A stretch of DNA of 64,000 bases from Tethya wilhelma (GCA_964030475.1 CAXIPT010000016.1:62001-126000); one strand, 5' to 3'; positions 1-11,462 are shown, counted from the stretch's first letter. Notes: generated by a model from the sequence alone, not told the origin. Translations and numbers: made by a program.

Positions 1-757
1 GAAAGAAGATATGGGAGGAGCCATGGTGATGGCACTAGCTTAGCTGGAATGCATGTCCAACGAGTGTCATTCGTGTCTTATTTCTCTCTGCCAGAACATA
101 TGTCTGCAGGCAGTGCTGGGAATTAAGCCAGGAGAAGTGATCACAGCAAATTTAAGACTGGAAAGAACTTGTAACACTACAGTTGCAATATGTATTTACA
201 TATTATGTAGGGTCTGGTTTGGACAATGTATATACTCAAAACAAATTGTACCCCAATCTTTGTTGAATTCCATTGGTGGGGGCCGGGTGCTAAATTTTGT
301 GTTAGATTGACTTTGAATCTAATTTAATGTCACTGATGATGAGAGACCACAATCGCCATGCACCAATGATTATAGTTGTTCCTGAGATTTATACTATACA
401 CTAGCAGGCTGCGGATTTGGTGAGTGATTTACATGAAAGCAGATATTCCTTTGCACGTCGCTTCCAACAACCATTATAGAAATCAAGACTACACCAAGAT
501 TTGACTAACAAAGAAATGTTTTTGAGAATCTTCATGTGCTAATTCTCACAATGTCATGAAAAAAAATTACCAGGAGAGTGCCTGGTTTGAGTCTACAGTA
601 TGTCAGGAGCAATTAATGATTATACAGCGCTTGGAACATAAAATAATAATTAGCTATAATAAGATGATTATACTCACACTCACTCATTGATCCTCTCTCA
701 TACTCCTATATTCTGACTTCCGTTGTCATTAATTTTTGTATGCTTTACTAAAAAATG
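1..757. other. no gene recognised; 3' flank of SAAL1
   Basis: AT-rich sequence without a convincing exon on either strand. The short open frame at 53-310 has no recognisable domain and no splice signals around it. The stretch lies just downstream of the SAAL1 stop codon on the minus strand, so part of it may be 3' untranslated region. Confidence 0.5.
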
Positions 758-1555
758 TTAATCATGAATTTTGACAAGTGTTTGGAGGCATTCAAGTAGT
801 ATTGAATAAAATTCTTCTGTGCTTGGTGACAGTTGATTTACATCTTTGAGTATACAATGTAAATATCCACGAAGTGTAGAATCTGTAAACAAAGAAGTAA
901 TCTAGTGAAGATTAAGCACGCAATAATGTTATTTGCTTGGGGCACAATACCAGTCCTAATAATTATTCCAAATGTAATAAAGTGTTACTTGGATACCATA
1001 CAATGTGAATATTTTTAAAAAAGTTTAAAGCCAATAATCTTTTTAAGCTTACTAGTAATCTTATAAGCTTTTACCTACGATCATTTCACTTATCAATTTG
1101 CCTACTAGAAGTCCGAGTATCAACTCACCAGCCTATGTAAAGGCGCATTTAAAGTGTGATGGGTGTGTATGTGCACAAGACAAGGACATGGGCCCCATAA
1201 AACTTGATGTTAGATTTTTAAAGCAGTCTTTTCTGATTACTATAAACCATGCACAGACAATCATGATCATTGCCATTTTGATTAGTGATACATGATGTGT
1301 ATGTACACAGGTGGATAGCTAGAAAGCTGGACACTGGTCAAATACAATGACAGGGTAGAATATAATTTCTGATCAATACCTGAGAGATAATCTTTAATGT
1401 ATTTGGTTGTAGAGTGATTGAGTAATGTCTCCAAAAGAGAGGCAGTGGCCATGAGTGGGTGCAAGTGGTGCTCAACATGTTCTAGATTCTTTAGGAAGTG
1501 TAGTATATGAGGACAAATCATTTCTTCACATTGTACTGCAATCAAGAGAAAGTGT

Positions 1556-1595
<40 letters not shown>

Positions 1596-3551
1596 TGGTG
1601 GGGGGGGGGGATGTATGATTGCAAGGTTTACATAAGAAGCTGTCACCCCAAATATATACAGCAATCTAACATGATTGGTCAAATGACTATGATTGTACAT
1701 ACGTATAATTATGTACATGCACAGTATTCATTAGCTTTGAACATTAACTCTTACCAATGCAACTCAGTCCTTTATCAGTAGCTGCCAACAACTGAAATAT
1801 TATCATTGATAAGCACACAGCCTTAAAGTTTAGTACATCCCTAAGAAATGAAAGAAGTATTGCTCCATATGTATACCGTACAGATCAGATAATCACTATT
1901 TGAACACAATTATTAACTAACTGTGCTTGTTTTGCAGCTACACAGATGGCCTCTACTAGCTTCAGCTCCACCCACTGGTGCAGTATATCCTCACTGGATT
2001 CAAAGAGTCGATCAAGCAGTAACAAAACATTGACTAGAAGTTCATCTGGTGTGTGTGTGTGTGTGTGTGTGTGTTTGATGTATGTCTGTCAGAGTTTTGT
2101 CATAATTATGATTCACAAAATTAAATATTAAGAGTTACACATGTAGAATTTGTTAACTGGATGCTGCAGTTGCTACATTGAAGTCAATGACTCAATGGAT
2201 AAAACAAGGAACGACAGATCGAAGCTATCGTTAGCAACCACTGTGCACTGTACTCTAATGAAGTATTTAGCTACGTGTACAACACAACTGTTACAAAAAT
2301 TATTTATGTCAAACCATTCTGCGATGATTCCAGTATAAAGAGGATAACAGGAAACACCAGAGGATTGTGTAGGATTTCATAGTGCCAGCTGTCCCATAGC
2401 TTGTCATACGAAAGACAAGTATAGATTAACCTATGACATTGTGCATGGTGTGGAATTTGTGACAGTTCAAGACGTCAACAAACAACCTACTGGCAGATAT
2501 TACAGATCCAGCAAGGGGGAATGGAGTTTGGCATGAAATTTACAAATCACAAAACTAATCAAAACAGGAAAGAGCTAGTGGCGAAGTTATTAATCATTTT
2601 CCAGGCCCGTAGGGAGGGGGGGTGCAGGGGGGTGCATGTGCACCCCCCTTTTGAAGCAAAAAGAAGAACTAAGATTTATATGTACAATCATAAAACATTA
2701 AGTTATATAGTTTCAAATTATTAAAGATGCTCCAAAATGCACCAGAATTCACCAAAATTAGCCTAAATTTCCAAAATTTTCTGGGGGAGCATGCCCCCAG
2801 ACCCCCCTAGATTTTCCACTTTTATTATGGGACACTTTCGTCAGTCAATATGCACCCCCCTTTCAAGAATCCTGGCTACGGGCCTGTTTTCACACTCCCT
2901 ATAGCTGCTCTTGGCAGGACCATGTTTGAAACGAGCAGCTAGGGAGCCTGGGAATGACATCATACATTAAACATAGTATGTTTGAGTGCATCAATCAACT
3001 ATGTGATTTTAAGAATAAGATTGACATACAGAGCAGCAAGAAAACAAAAACTGGCTTGTTTTGTTGTCCTCTTCTCAGAGGTTAGATTATCAGAATTGTT
3101 GACAACCAGAAATCAAGGCTTATAATGCAGTGTCTCTATCTTAGAAGATCTATTATTAGCTGTTCTATATACTGTAGAGCAACAGAGAAGCTTGTTTGAC
3201 ATGGATGTAATTGGACTTCATGCACTTGCTGGACCATTTTGCCTGAAAGAACTTATAATAGTGAGTATGTACACTAGCTAGCTGTACCTGGTGGATTGTA
3301 TCAGGATACTGGAGTCAGGCGATTCCATTAAACCAAGAATTAATCTTCTAAGGGAAAAAAGACTTTAAATAAAGGACAACGATGACAACATGTAATACTA
3401 ATCAGTAACTCACATATTATGTGAGGTATTGAGTCCTTCCAAGCATATTTCTTCAAAACAAGCCATGTTACCAATAATCCCCAGGCAAATTTCCTGCTTG
3501 AAGAATATTAATATAGCTATGAACATAAGGTACATAGTTCCATTCGTAGAC

Positions 3552-3585
<34 letters not shown>

Positions 3586-6500
3586 CGAGTTTCTCTCTCA
3601 ATCACTGCAAGCATCCACTCACACATAATCTTCCATTCGCTGATCGACACGCAATTCCCAATAAGAGATCAATTCCAGAATGTTGGTGAATGAAATCTGA
3701 CACATCCTATCAATAACAAAAGTAAACAGATTACTAATACAGCACCCATATTTGCATCACATGAATGCAGAACATGTGTTCATGCGTGCTGGTCACGAAT
3801 TTTTCAGTAAGTATGAACGGAAGTTTCATTGGAATAAAAAAATATTAATGGTAAAACATTGTGTTCATACAAAAGAAATGGACGGTGGACTGAAAACTAA
3901 CTTTACTCCAATTTGTAGTGGACGTTTTGTGATTAGTTTGTTGTTCAGATAATTTAATTAGCCATGCATGTGAGCTAAAGTACTGACATCCACATTCAGT
4001 ACCTTGTTCACCGATGCATCCCAGAGAGTACAAAGGTTGCTTTCAAGATCCTCCCAATCAACATCATTACCATCACGGGGTGAATCAGTCTTACTAGTAT
4101 TGTGAGTCTTGAGAGATACACAAGTACTTGTATCAGAGAGAGGAGATTCAGTAGTAGGCTGAGAGAGAGATTTGACATCCGTTTTGGTAGAGTTTATGGA
4201 AGAACTGTTAGGAACAGCAACAGACTGGAGATCTTGTTCTTTGGTTGCAGAATGTATTGAGCAGCCTGAGGTGGAATTAGGTGCAACCTCCTCCTTGTCT
4301 GGCTGTCTCTCATCACTTATAGTTACCTATACATGAATAAGTAAAAGCGACAATACTATCATATCACTTTAATTAGTATGGAATATACACTGGGTAATCG
4401 GAAGAATGCTAAGGAGATGCAAGAACATCTGTATATAGTATTAGCCTTCACAACAGTGCATTTATATTTGCTAAACTACATCATTAACTCCCATGAAACT
4501 TGAATAACTGTACAGCAAGAATAGCAATGTTTTGGATTTGACTATCAGTAATTGTCAAATCAACATTCCTATCAATTCTCCCAGCCCTGCAAGTTATTAC
4601 ATTATTACATTCATTTTTGAGTATTGAAGACTCAAAGGTCAAAGATGAGCAACTTTGGTTCAAAGCAACTCTTGGCAAATAATGTGAAATTCCAAAATTT
4701 TAGTTAAGCAAGCAAATACAAACTAGCCTCGTTCCCAGGCTCTCACCTTTGACCTTACACTCACGGTAGCCAGACTCTCATCCTCACCCATACTGAGTCT
4801 CTTTGCAAGGCCTCCTGCAGATGCAAGGGGTGGTCAGGACCATACCTGCTGTACGAACACCCGCGACCGGGAATCAAGGGGTCTAAGCAACAAAAATTGG
4901 CCCCATTAAGGGTCAAGAAAGCTCCACTGCTCGCTTTCGATCAACGGTCAAAGGTCACTAGCTGCATAGATATTATAGTAGTGTATAATATCTATGCTAG
5001 CTGCAAATAGCATGTTTTAGTGGGTCAAAGTTCTCACGATCAAAGGCCTTCCAAAGTAGTGAAATCAAGGGTCAAGGCCTAAAAATTGGACGGATCAAAT
5101 TTGATCCCGGTCGCGGGTGTTAGTACAGCAGGTATGGTCGTGACCACCCCTTGGGATGAGGCTACCTCGGCACCCATACCCCTAGGTACAAGGCTGGGGT
5201 CTATGAATTTACTTACTCACGGTGTCTATATTTGCTGCTTGGATAGAGGAATGGTCTTGCACAGCAGACACAGCTTGAACCATCAACGACAGCACCCAAG
5301 ATTTACTGAACACTGTTTCTCCAATGGTATCACTGTATTCACTACAGGCAGCAGACAGAGGTGCAGTGCAATCAGTAGATGGCAACTGCTGAGGAGAGCT
5401 GGGAGGAGAAGGAGGATCATCTGTAAAGAACGGCACCGGAAGTTAAAAAAGGGGTGTGTCACAAAGAGTCTTCTGGATCTACTGTGTTTTAATCAAAATT
5501 GACTATTATTTATAGCATGAGAGATACATAAATCAAAGACAAAACTATAAGGAGATGTCATAAATACAAAAGACAAACTAAGGAGTCGTGATAAAATACT
5601 AAATCAAGTATATCGAATAACCAGATTGGAATTGGGTAAAGATCGTTCAAAGTACTGACAAGTCCGCGGGCACTAAACAGGGTACTGTGTGCTGATATCA
5701 TTGATTATTTGATGATAAGCTGTGCCTCCACTGCTCCCATGGCGTTCCCTCCACATAAATTCATCCAAATAGGAGGGCAATTGATGAGCATGACATCCTC
5801 TCATTCGCTTGAGTTTACCTTTGACTCTATTCCAATAGCTCTCTACATTTTGAGTATGTACTCCAGTGGCAGGGTCAACGAAATGCAGAGAGTGGTTGAC
5901 AACTTCATGTGTTACTGGGGCTACTGAGCTTATTCTGTTGTATGCACTCCATTTATCAGAATAAACTATGGAGTTGGGAGCTACATGTGCCTGGATTATG
6001 GGGAGAAGAGTAGCTGCATCACGTCTTTGTACAATCTGCATGTAGCCCAAAGCAGGAGAATGAGAAGTATCTACCATTCCAAAAACCCACACTTCTCAAG
6101 ATGTTGCTCGTCCTCTATGATGCTGTATAAAGTGAATGGTTTTATTTATTATTAGCATAATTATCTTTAATCCAGAAGTGCAGAGAAAATAATAATATAT
6201 ACATTATAATATACACAGTCACCTGATCATGGTTACATGCTTGTTTTAAATTTATTCCATTAAGTTGATTACCTTGGGCTTATGCCTGAACAGTGACTCT
6301 ATTTGTACCACTTGACCAGGACCCCCTACGATGATAGGACCATCCCTTATCAGACGAGTAGAGCATACTTCACGAAGCCATTGATAAATATCAATGGCTG
6401 TTTTGCCCTCTACTTTAGCCTCATCTGAAGCATCAGACACTGGATCTTGCCTGGCCCACAAGTACATAATCAATAACCACTTCTGTAAAGTGATCCTTGA

Positions 6501-6979
6501 TTTTGAGAAGAAACTACCCTCTCTAATAGATTTTCTCGTCTTGCATTGCGGACACCACCAGCTCTCGCCATCAGTCACATCTCGTCTAGGTCTCTTTTGC
6601 ATTGGTATAGAGCACCTTAATAATGATATGGACTAGTATTTAAGGTAATTTAGCTAGGTATACTAACTAATAATAATATTTGAACTTGCAACTAGCTGGA
6701 TATGTACCTTATACAGTCAAAATTACTTGCAAGAAGTTTTCTAGTTCTCATGTAAGTGATGATAACCGCAGTACCACCAAATATTGCTGGACCAACTTCC
6801 AAAAGAGACATACTTACTTCCAAGACCCGCTTTTTCTCCGCCAAGTCAATTAAGTTTAATTAAATGCGCATGCTCAGTTTACGTGTGGTACTGAAAGAGT
6901 TTGCCAAATCGCCTTGGACACACCCCTTTTTTAACTTCCGGTGCCGTTCTTTACAGATGATCCGAGAAGGATTCCACAT
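758..6979 (-). CDS. SAAL1: SAAL1-like protein (serum amyloid A-like 1), multi-exon, start codon separated by a transposon
   Basis: Armadillo-type protein related to human SAAL1. The native start is ATG at 6979-6977 and would read MWNPSPPSSPQQ, like the NPSPPPP start of human SAAL1. A Merlin element (5414-6963) splits it in codon 6. Exons read by eye with GT-AG borders: 5420-5221 (contains TVFSKSWVLSLM), 4326-4003 (low-complexity, then LESNLCTLWDASVNK), 3706-3623, 3493-3414 (GIIGNMACFEEICLEG, the family hallmark), 2045-1922, 1791-1755, 1535-1380 and 882-758 (stop). Phases match at the 5221/4326, 4003/3706, 3623/3493, 1755/1535 and 1380/882 joins. A probable exon lies near 2330-2160 (DSFDLSFLVLSIESLTS), but its borders are unresolved, and one or two more exons between 3414 and 2330 and near 1800-1920 are not identified. 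The family is linked to cell proliferation; the biochemical role is not established. Confidence 0.85.
1552..1604. repeat. (TG)n microsatellite in a SAAL1 intron
   Basis: Nearly pure TG dinucleotide run followed by a G run. Similar TG/CA runs occur at 2049-2075, 3553-3582, 8150-8170, 9360-9389, 11358-11379, 11425-11459, 55392-55421 and 60831-60868. They create spurious Cys-Val or His-Thr open frames that are not genes. Confidence 0.9.
2602..2886. mobile_element. MITE, CAGGCCCGTAG family, copy 1
   Basis: 285-bp non-coding element. Ends are CAGGCCCGTAG and its complement CTACGGGCCTG. It is flanked by an exact 5-bp duplication TTTTC (2597-2601 and 2887-2891). The interior is G/C homopolymer-rich (GGGGGG, CCCCCC) with the phrase GGGGGAGCATGCCCCCAGAC. 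A close copy lies at 20351-20634. The CAG...CTG ends suggest a hAT-like non-autonomous element (inference), although 5 bp is shorter than the usual 8-bp hAT duplication. Confidence 0.85.
4825..5152. repeat. fold-back element with 52-bp inverted ends and a second internal hairpin
   Basis: 4825-4877 is the near-perfect reverse complement of 5101-5152 (ends AAGGGGTGGTCA and TGACCACCCCTT, core ACCCGCGACCGGG). Between them, about 4957-5005 forms a second hairpin around TAGATATTATA...TATAATATCTA. It lies in the first SAAL1 intron. The element is 328 bp and non-coding. No clear target duplication is visible. Confidence 0.75.
5414..6963 (-). mobile_element. complete Merlin (IS1016-like) DNA transposon inside codon 6 of SAAL1
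   Basis: 5414-5460 and 6917-6963 are perfect 47-bp inverted repeats starting GGATCATCTGTAAAG. Direct repeats GAGAAGGA at 5406-5413 and 6964-6971 are an exact 8-bp target duplication, typical of Merlin (8-9 bp). The element contains one three-exon transposase gene on the minus strand, the same direction as SAAL1. Joining the flanks at one copy of the duplication restores an uninterrupted SAAL1 first exon beginning MWNPSPPSS. In transcript orientation the left end offers a donor-like CT|GTAAAG and the right end an acceptor-like TTCTTTACAG|AT. Confidence 0.95.
5673..6811 (-). pseudogene. Merlin transposase, ISXO2/IS1016-type DDE, inactivated
   Basis: Three exons: 6811-6708, 6615-6273 and 6122-5673 (minus strand), with the same intron positions as the intact copy at 33158-34186. 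The N-terminal part has a zinc-ribbon-like Cys pattern (WWCPQCKTRK); the C-terminal part is the ISXO2-like transposase domain (VWVFGMVDTSHSPALGYMQI, TQNVESYWNRVKGKLKR). Two defects show it is dead. The first catalytic Asp is missing: VVQIESLF here against VVQIDESMF in the other copy, an in-frame 3-base loss. Exon 3 also carries an in-frame TGA just before EVWVFG, where the other copy has a Gln codon. The element could then move only with enzyme supplied from elsewhere. Confidence 0.9.
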
Positions 6980-7158
6980 TTATCATCGCAGAGCTGTCAG
7001 AGCCTGGGAAGGTAATGAGGTCTCCATAGGATCAGGAGCTGAAGGGAAAAGGTCGTCAGCGCAAGTTAATTGATCTATTGAGCACGAATCTCGCTAGCTT
7101 GATGACGACCAATACCACGTTTTGAGACTTGAAAACGAAGGTAGATGTCCACAGGTCC
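6980..7158. promoter_or_regulatory. probable bidirectional promoter between SAAL1 and MTIF3
   Basis: The native SAAL1 ATG (6979, minus) and the MTIF3 ATG (7159, plus) are head-to-head and only 179 bp apart, so both 5' ends must share this stretch. No TATA box is evident. A GT at 7011 and an AG at 7153-7154 may define a short MTIF3 5' intron (inference). Confidence 0.5.
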
Positions 7159-7971
7159 ATGAAGTTCCTTTTGCTTTGTATGAAATATGGACCAACAGTT
7201 GGTTTGGCTCCTAAGCTGAACTGTCAAGTATTTATTAAGAGATGTACTTATGATATCCTACCACAGTGTGTAAGGCCAAAAGTCTACCTAAGCTCATGGA
7301 CAGTCACAATGTCTCGTACATGGAATGGTCATGAAGGACTACTAAAATCGACTTTCTGTGATACTAAAGTACAAGTTTGTCAGTATCACCGGAGTTCTAT
7401 TCTTAATAGTCGTAAAATACCAGATGCGAGAAGACTTCGACAAAAGTTACCATCCTTGAAAGCAAGGATGGTCCGTGTGATTGATGAGAATGGGTCCAAC
7501 ATGGGTGAAATGAATAGTACCGCAGCTGTACAAGTAGCCGATGGGAGAGGTCTAGAACTAGTCCTTGTACATCGTGAAACAAGGGACTCTGTGCCAACAT
7601 ACAAGCTGATTTCAAAGAAGCAACTCTGGGATGCTGAGAAACTCAAGAAACAACAGTCAAAAAAAGATCCTCGAGGAGTGACTAAAAGTATAGTTCTCAC
7701 TACTTCAATAGCTGAAAATGACTATTTGACAAAGTTAGAACATATCAAGGAATTTTTGAACAAACAATATAGAGTTCGAGTGACAGTAGAGTTTAAGAGG
7801 AGACGTATGGATGATGCTGAGTATATGAAGGTCAAAGGTGAACAGAGAAAGATGCTAGAAAATATCGAAAGCAAACTGGAAGGACTTGGTGCTAAGTTAG
7901 GCAAAGAAAATTTAGTAGGTAACAGACTCAGTTGTACATTTCAATCCACTGTGCAGTCGGAGAAGAAATAG
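7159..7971 (+). CDS. MTIF3: mitochondrial translation initiation factor IF-3
   Basis: 270-residue single-exon protein. The C-terminal two thirds match IF-3. The N-domain start is VRVIDENGSNMGEM (bacterial VRLIDENG). It is followed by GLELVLVHRET and VPTYKLISKKQL, a charged Lys/Gln linker, then the C-domain with KSIVLTTSIAENDYLTKLEH and VRVTVEFKRR. About 100 residues precede the IF-3 core; they are basic and Ser/Thr-rich as expected for a mitochondrial targeting region. IF-3 acts in mitochondrial ribosome dissociation and start-codon selection. The start chosen is the first ATG in frame; the frame stays open upstream to about 7129 without another ATG. The gene is divergent from SAAL1 and may share its promoter. 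Confidence 0.9.
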   Translation: MKFLLLCMKYGPTVGLAPKLNCQVFIKRCTYDILPQCVRPKVYLSSWTVTMSRTWNGHEGLLKSTFCDTKVQVCQYHRSSILNSRKIPDARRLRQKLPSLKARMVRVIDENGSNMGEMNSTAAVQVADGRGLELVLVHRETRDSVPTYKLISKKQLWDAEKLKKQQSKKDPRGVTKSIVLTTSIAENDYLTKLEHIKEFLNKQYRVRVTVEFKRRRMDDAEYMKVKGEQRKMLENIESKLEGLGAKLGKENLVGNRLSCTFQSTVQSEKK

Positions 7972-8250
7972 TTTATCAGATCAGCAACTCTCACGTATTG
8001 ATAAACAAAAGGGTTAATAATTTTATTTGTGCATTCGAAATTATGTAATGAAAGAGTTATAAGAATATTCTGAACTGTGAAGTATAAAAAAAAGGTAGAG
8101 TGTGCTCTGGTTTTCTGTGTGTTTGTTCATAAATGTGCTGTGTTACTTGTGTGTATGTGTGTGTGCGTGTACCTCTATCCAGATAGTCTTTGTACGCGTT
8201 TATATACACGGCACAAAACATAATAAAGTGTACGTTCCCAATGCATACAG

Positions 8251-9358
8251 AATGTATCACTTAGGTCAGTCAGTATTTTCACAAAGGCAGGATAAAGATG
8301 TAAGTATGCTATATGTACTCTATGTAGTATTAACAAATGTGAATTTTGTTGTAGTTTTCCAACATGTATGGTCCTGGAGCTGCTGCTGCTGCTGCCCAGT
8401 CTAATGTGTATGGATCTGCTATTCCTGCAGTATCAGGTGAAGATAGTTGTTAGTTGTTGCTATACCTACTGGTACAGTATTGAAAGGAATAACATGCACT
8501 ATGTTAAGTGTACGCATTATCATCAGTCAACAGAAAAATGGTGACAACTGGTCTAAATGTTTGTAGGATTTATAGTACACAGACTCTAATTAAAGAGCCC
8601 CTTCAAACATAGAGTCTAATAATGTGCCCCTCCAAATATGCATCACCTGGTGCCTCTTGACTCCTCCAGCCTGCTATTTTACCTCCAAACATACATGGAA
8701 AAAGTGCACCATATGAACTTCAGATGCAACTTTAAACCCCAGGCCAAAAAAATGTGCCTCTTAAAGATTCATGATTTAGAGTCAATTTCGTATATCACTA
8801 CTCCAGCTGGCATCCCTAGTCTCTAGCCTGAGCTGTCAAAGAACCCTGTATCTTGATTCAGCCCTAAAAGCCCTGAATAAATCGTGTTTCCCTTTTTTCC
8901 CCTAGTATTGTTTGACCCTTCATGGTGTTATTTCACTGCATTGTAGGTTTATCGTCTGGTGTCCAAGGTTTATCAATCCATCCTACAGTTAGCAGAGGAA
9001 TGGGAAACTCCACTCAGGTTGGTCAATACTCATGAAATAGCCATACAGACTATGTATTGGTTTCTGTATGCTTTATTCCAAGTAACATATTGTTATTCAT
9101 GTAACTGCAAGTCAAGTTAAAATGTTGTGTCCTAGTTGTCTATGTGTGGCTGGCAGTCATTCGAACTATCGTGTATATCCTGTTTGAATAATAGCAACTC
9201 TTCTTTCTGGATTATGTTGTCATAATCTTATGATTAACTGGTATAGAGGGAAGTGTAATGCAAACACTCACATGTCCATTGTGCAGTACAGTATAATGAG
9301 CTCATAAACTTTTCAGACAAAATTTCAAGATTCCCCAAATTTTCATTGCCTAATTCTG

Positions 9359-9389
<31 letters not shown>

Positions 9390-11422
9390 NCAACACTGCT
9401 CCAGCTGGCTATGGAAGTGTCTCTGGTCTAGCAGGAATATCCCAGCTCGGAGCTCCATCACCTCCACCAACTAGGTATACCATGATTGTTCTGTAAGCTT
9501 TACCTGATTTTTAGCCAGAATGTAGAACTTATCAACTGCACATGTTAATTTTCAATGCCCCATAAATTGAAGGAAAAAAAAGATTTTCTAGCTGATTTGT
9601 ACTAATATACCTGTAATGATTGTCCTTCTTCCCTCTTGTCCAGAGGTGGTATGCTGCCTCTTGGTAGTGGTAGAGCCAGTCTGATGAGTACAGGACAAAG
9701 CATGCTAGCTGTCAAACCACCTCAGAGGCCATCTACGCTCTCCTCCGCCATTGGAAGGTGAGGACACTAAAGTCCATCTGGTTTGAGAATGCCAGTAACT
9801 TTTCTCAATATCCAACCGATTTCAAAATTTCAAGTATCATTGGAAAGCACTGGTTTTCCCCATTATATTGTTTACTTTTACAGCTTCCTACGCCTTACCA
9901 ATCAAAAGTTAGCTAAATTATATAAGGTATTACATCAATCTCATTATTCACTTTTGGTGGCATTCTCAAACTAGGTGGACTTTAGTCAGAAGCTCTCACT
10001 TTTGAGTGTGATCAAAGACTTCTGACTTACAGTACTAAAGACTAAAGTAACAAACCTAGTGATGATATAGTGTGATTGTTGTGCATTTTTGTCTGATATA
10101 CTCCTACAGTGCTCTGCCATCCAATCCTTATGGTGGTTTAGGACGATCTGTTCAAGGAATAATGAGCCCTGGCTCCTCTGGCTACATGTCTGCTTGTAAG
10201 TTTGCCTGGAAAAGCTTGCTACAAACGTTTAAATGCACAAACACATTCACTTATTCACAAGATATACATGTACCATGTGTAGTAAGTGTTTTGTATTTTA
10301 ACTTTGAGTCTGTCTTAATTTCTATGCTTATTACATAAGTCACTATGTGGTCATATGCAAAACCAATTTTAGTAGCACCATTTTCTATAGGCAGTTTCTT
10401 ACTAGCTAATTTAAAAGTTTTCCAACAGTTGTACAGGATACAGTACATGTACTTCTATTTCTTTCATGAGCTCTAGTAGCCTAACTGGTAAGCGTATTCA
10501 ACTACATAGATTTTTAGGACCTGTGTTTGAATACCAGCTAGATCTCAAGATTTGTCTTATTTGTTCCTACCTGTGTGATGTGGCTAGTGGCTATTGCCTT
10601 GAGTACAAACAACATCACTGTGCATTTATTGATTTCCCCTAAAGTTCAATTTCTAACGATCTCTCTTTCTTTTAACCTCTTTAGTCTCAGAGACTTCCAG
10701 TCAGAGTTTCGATCCATCAGACTTCCCTGTTCTTGGTAGTAGGCTGCGTCACGATAGCTCCAGTGGATTGCCCCCCTCCTCTGGCTCCCTATCAAGACCA
10801 GGATTCATTGGAGGTACAGACTATGTGTTTGTAGTGGGAGGAAGACCTACCAATATCACAATATATTATGTCGTATTCTTAAGAAAAATTAGTCAAAGGT
10901 GTTGCATTAGGAATATGTCATAGGGTGTAGGTAACTTTGGCATTACCTGTCGTTATAATTTATTATAAAATAAGGATTCAATCCTCCCACTTTGTTGATG
11001 AATAATTATGTGAGACAAATCTACATACACATGCATGCTAGACTATTTGTGATTCTATGAGTAATTTGCCAGTTTTCCAAGGTTTATGCTTACCAAACTT
11101 AGTAACATGGATGTGTGGAAGTTTTTTTTAACTATTTCTGACAGATTTGTCCATACACACATCAAATTTCATGTCTGTGGTTCATATTTACACTTTCTCT
11201 TTAGCTGGTCAACTTCCTAAGCCTCCAGAACAAGGACCTGGGTTCCAGATGCACAGTGAAGACTTTCCAGCTCTCCCAGGCACAGCTAACAAGAGCAGTG
11301 GTATGAACAATAGAATGTGCACAACTCCTTGTTAGCATAGCCAGCCTCAGCAACTTACACACACACACACACACACACANTGCCATGAAAATTTGGAGCT
11401 ACAGCGACAAGGCTCTATATGT

Positions 11423-11462
<40 letters not shown>

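Noticed and set aside
3178..3270. Possible plus-strand exon SLFDMDVIGLHALAGPFCLK with a GTGAGT donor
   Set aside because: It lies within the minus-strand SAAL1 gene, has no partner exon on the plus strand and a poor acceptor.
4484..4590. Minus-strand frame RIDRNVDLTITDSQIQNIAI with a good acceptor
   Set aside because: It lies inside a SAAL1 intron whose flanking exons join in phase without it, and it has no match to SAAL1.
9783..9974. 63-codon frame conserved between two places (also 14552-14743)
   Set aside because: It is the interior of a MITE in a duplicated CNOT2 intron; conservation reflects the block duplication.
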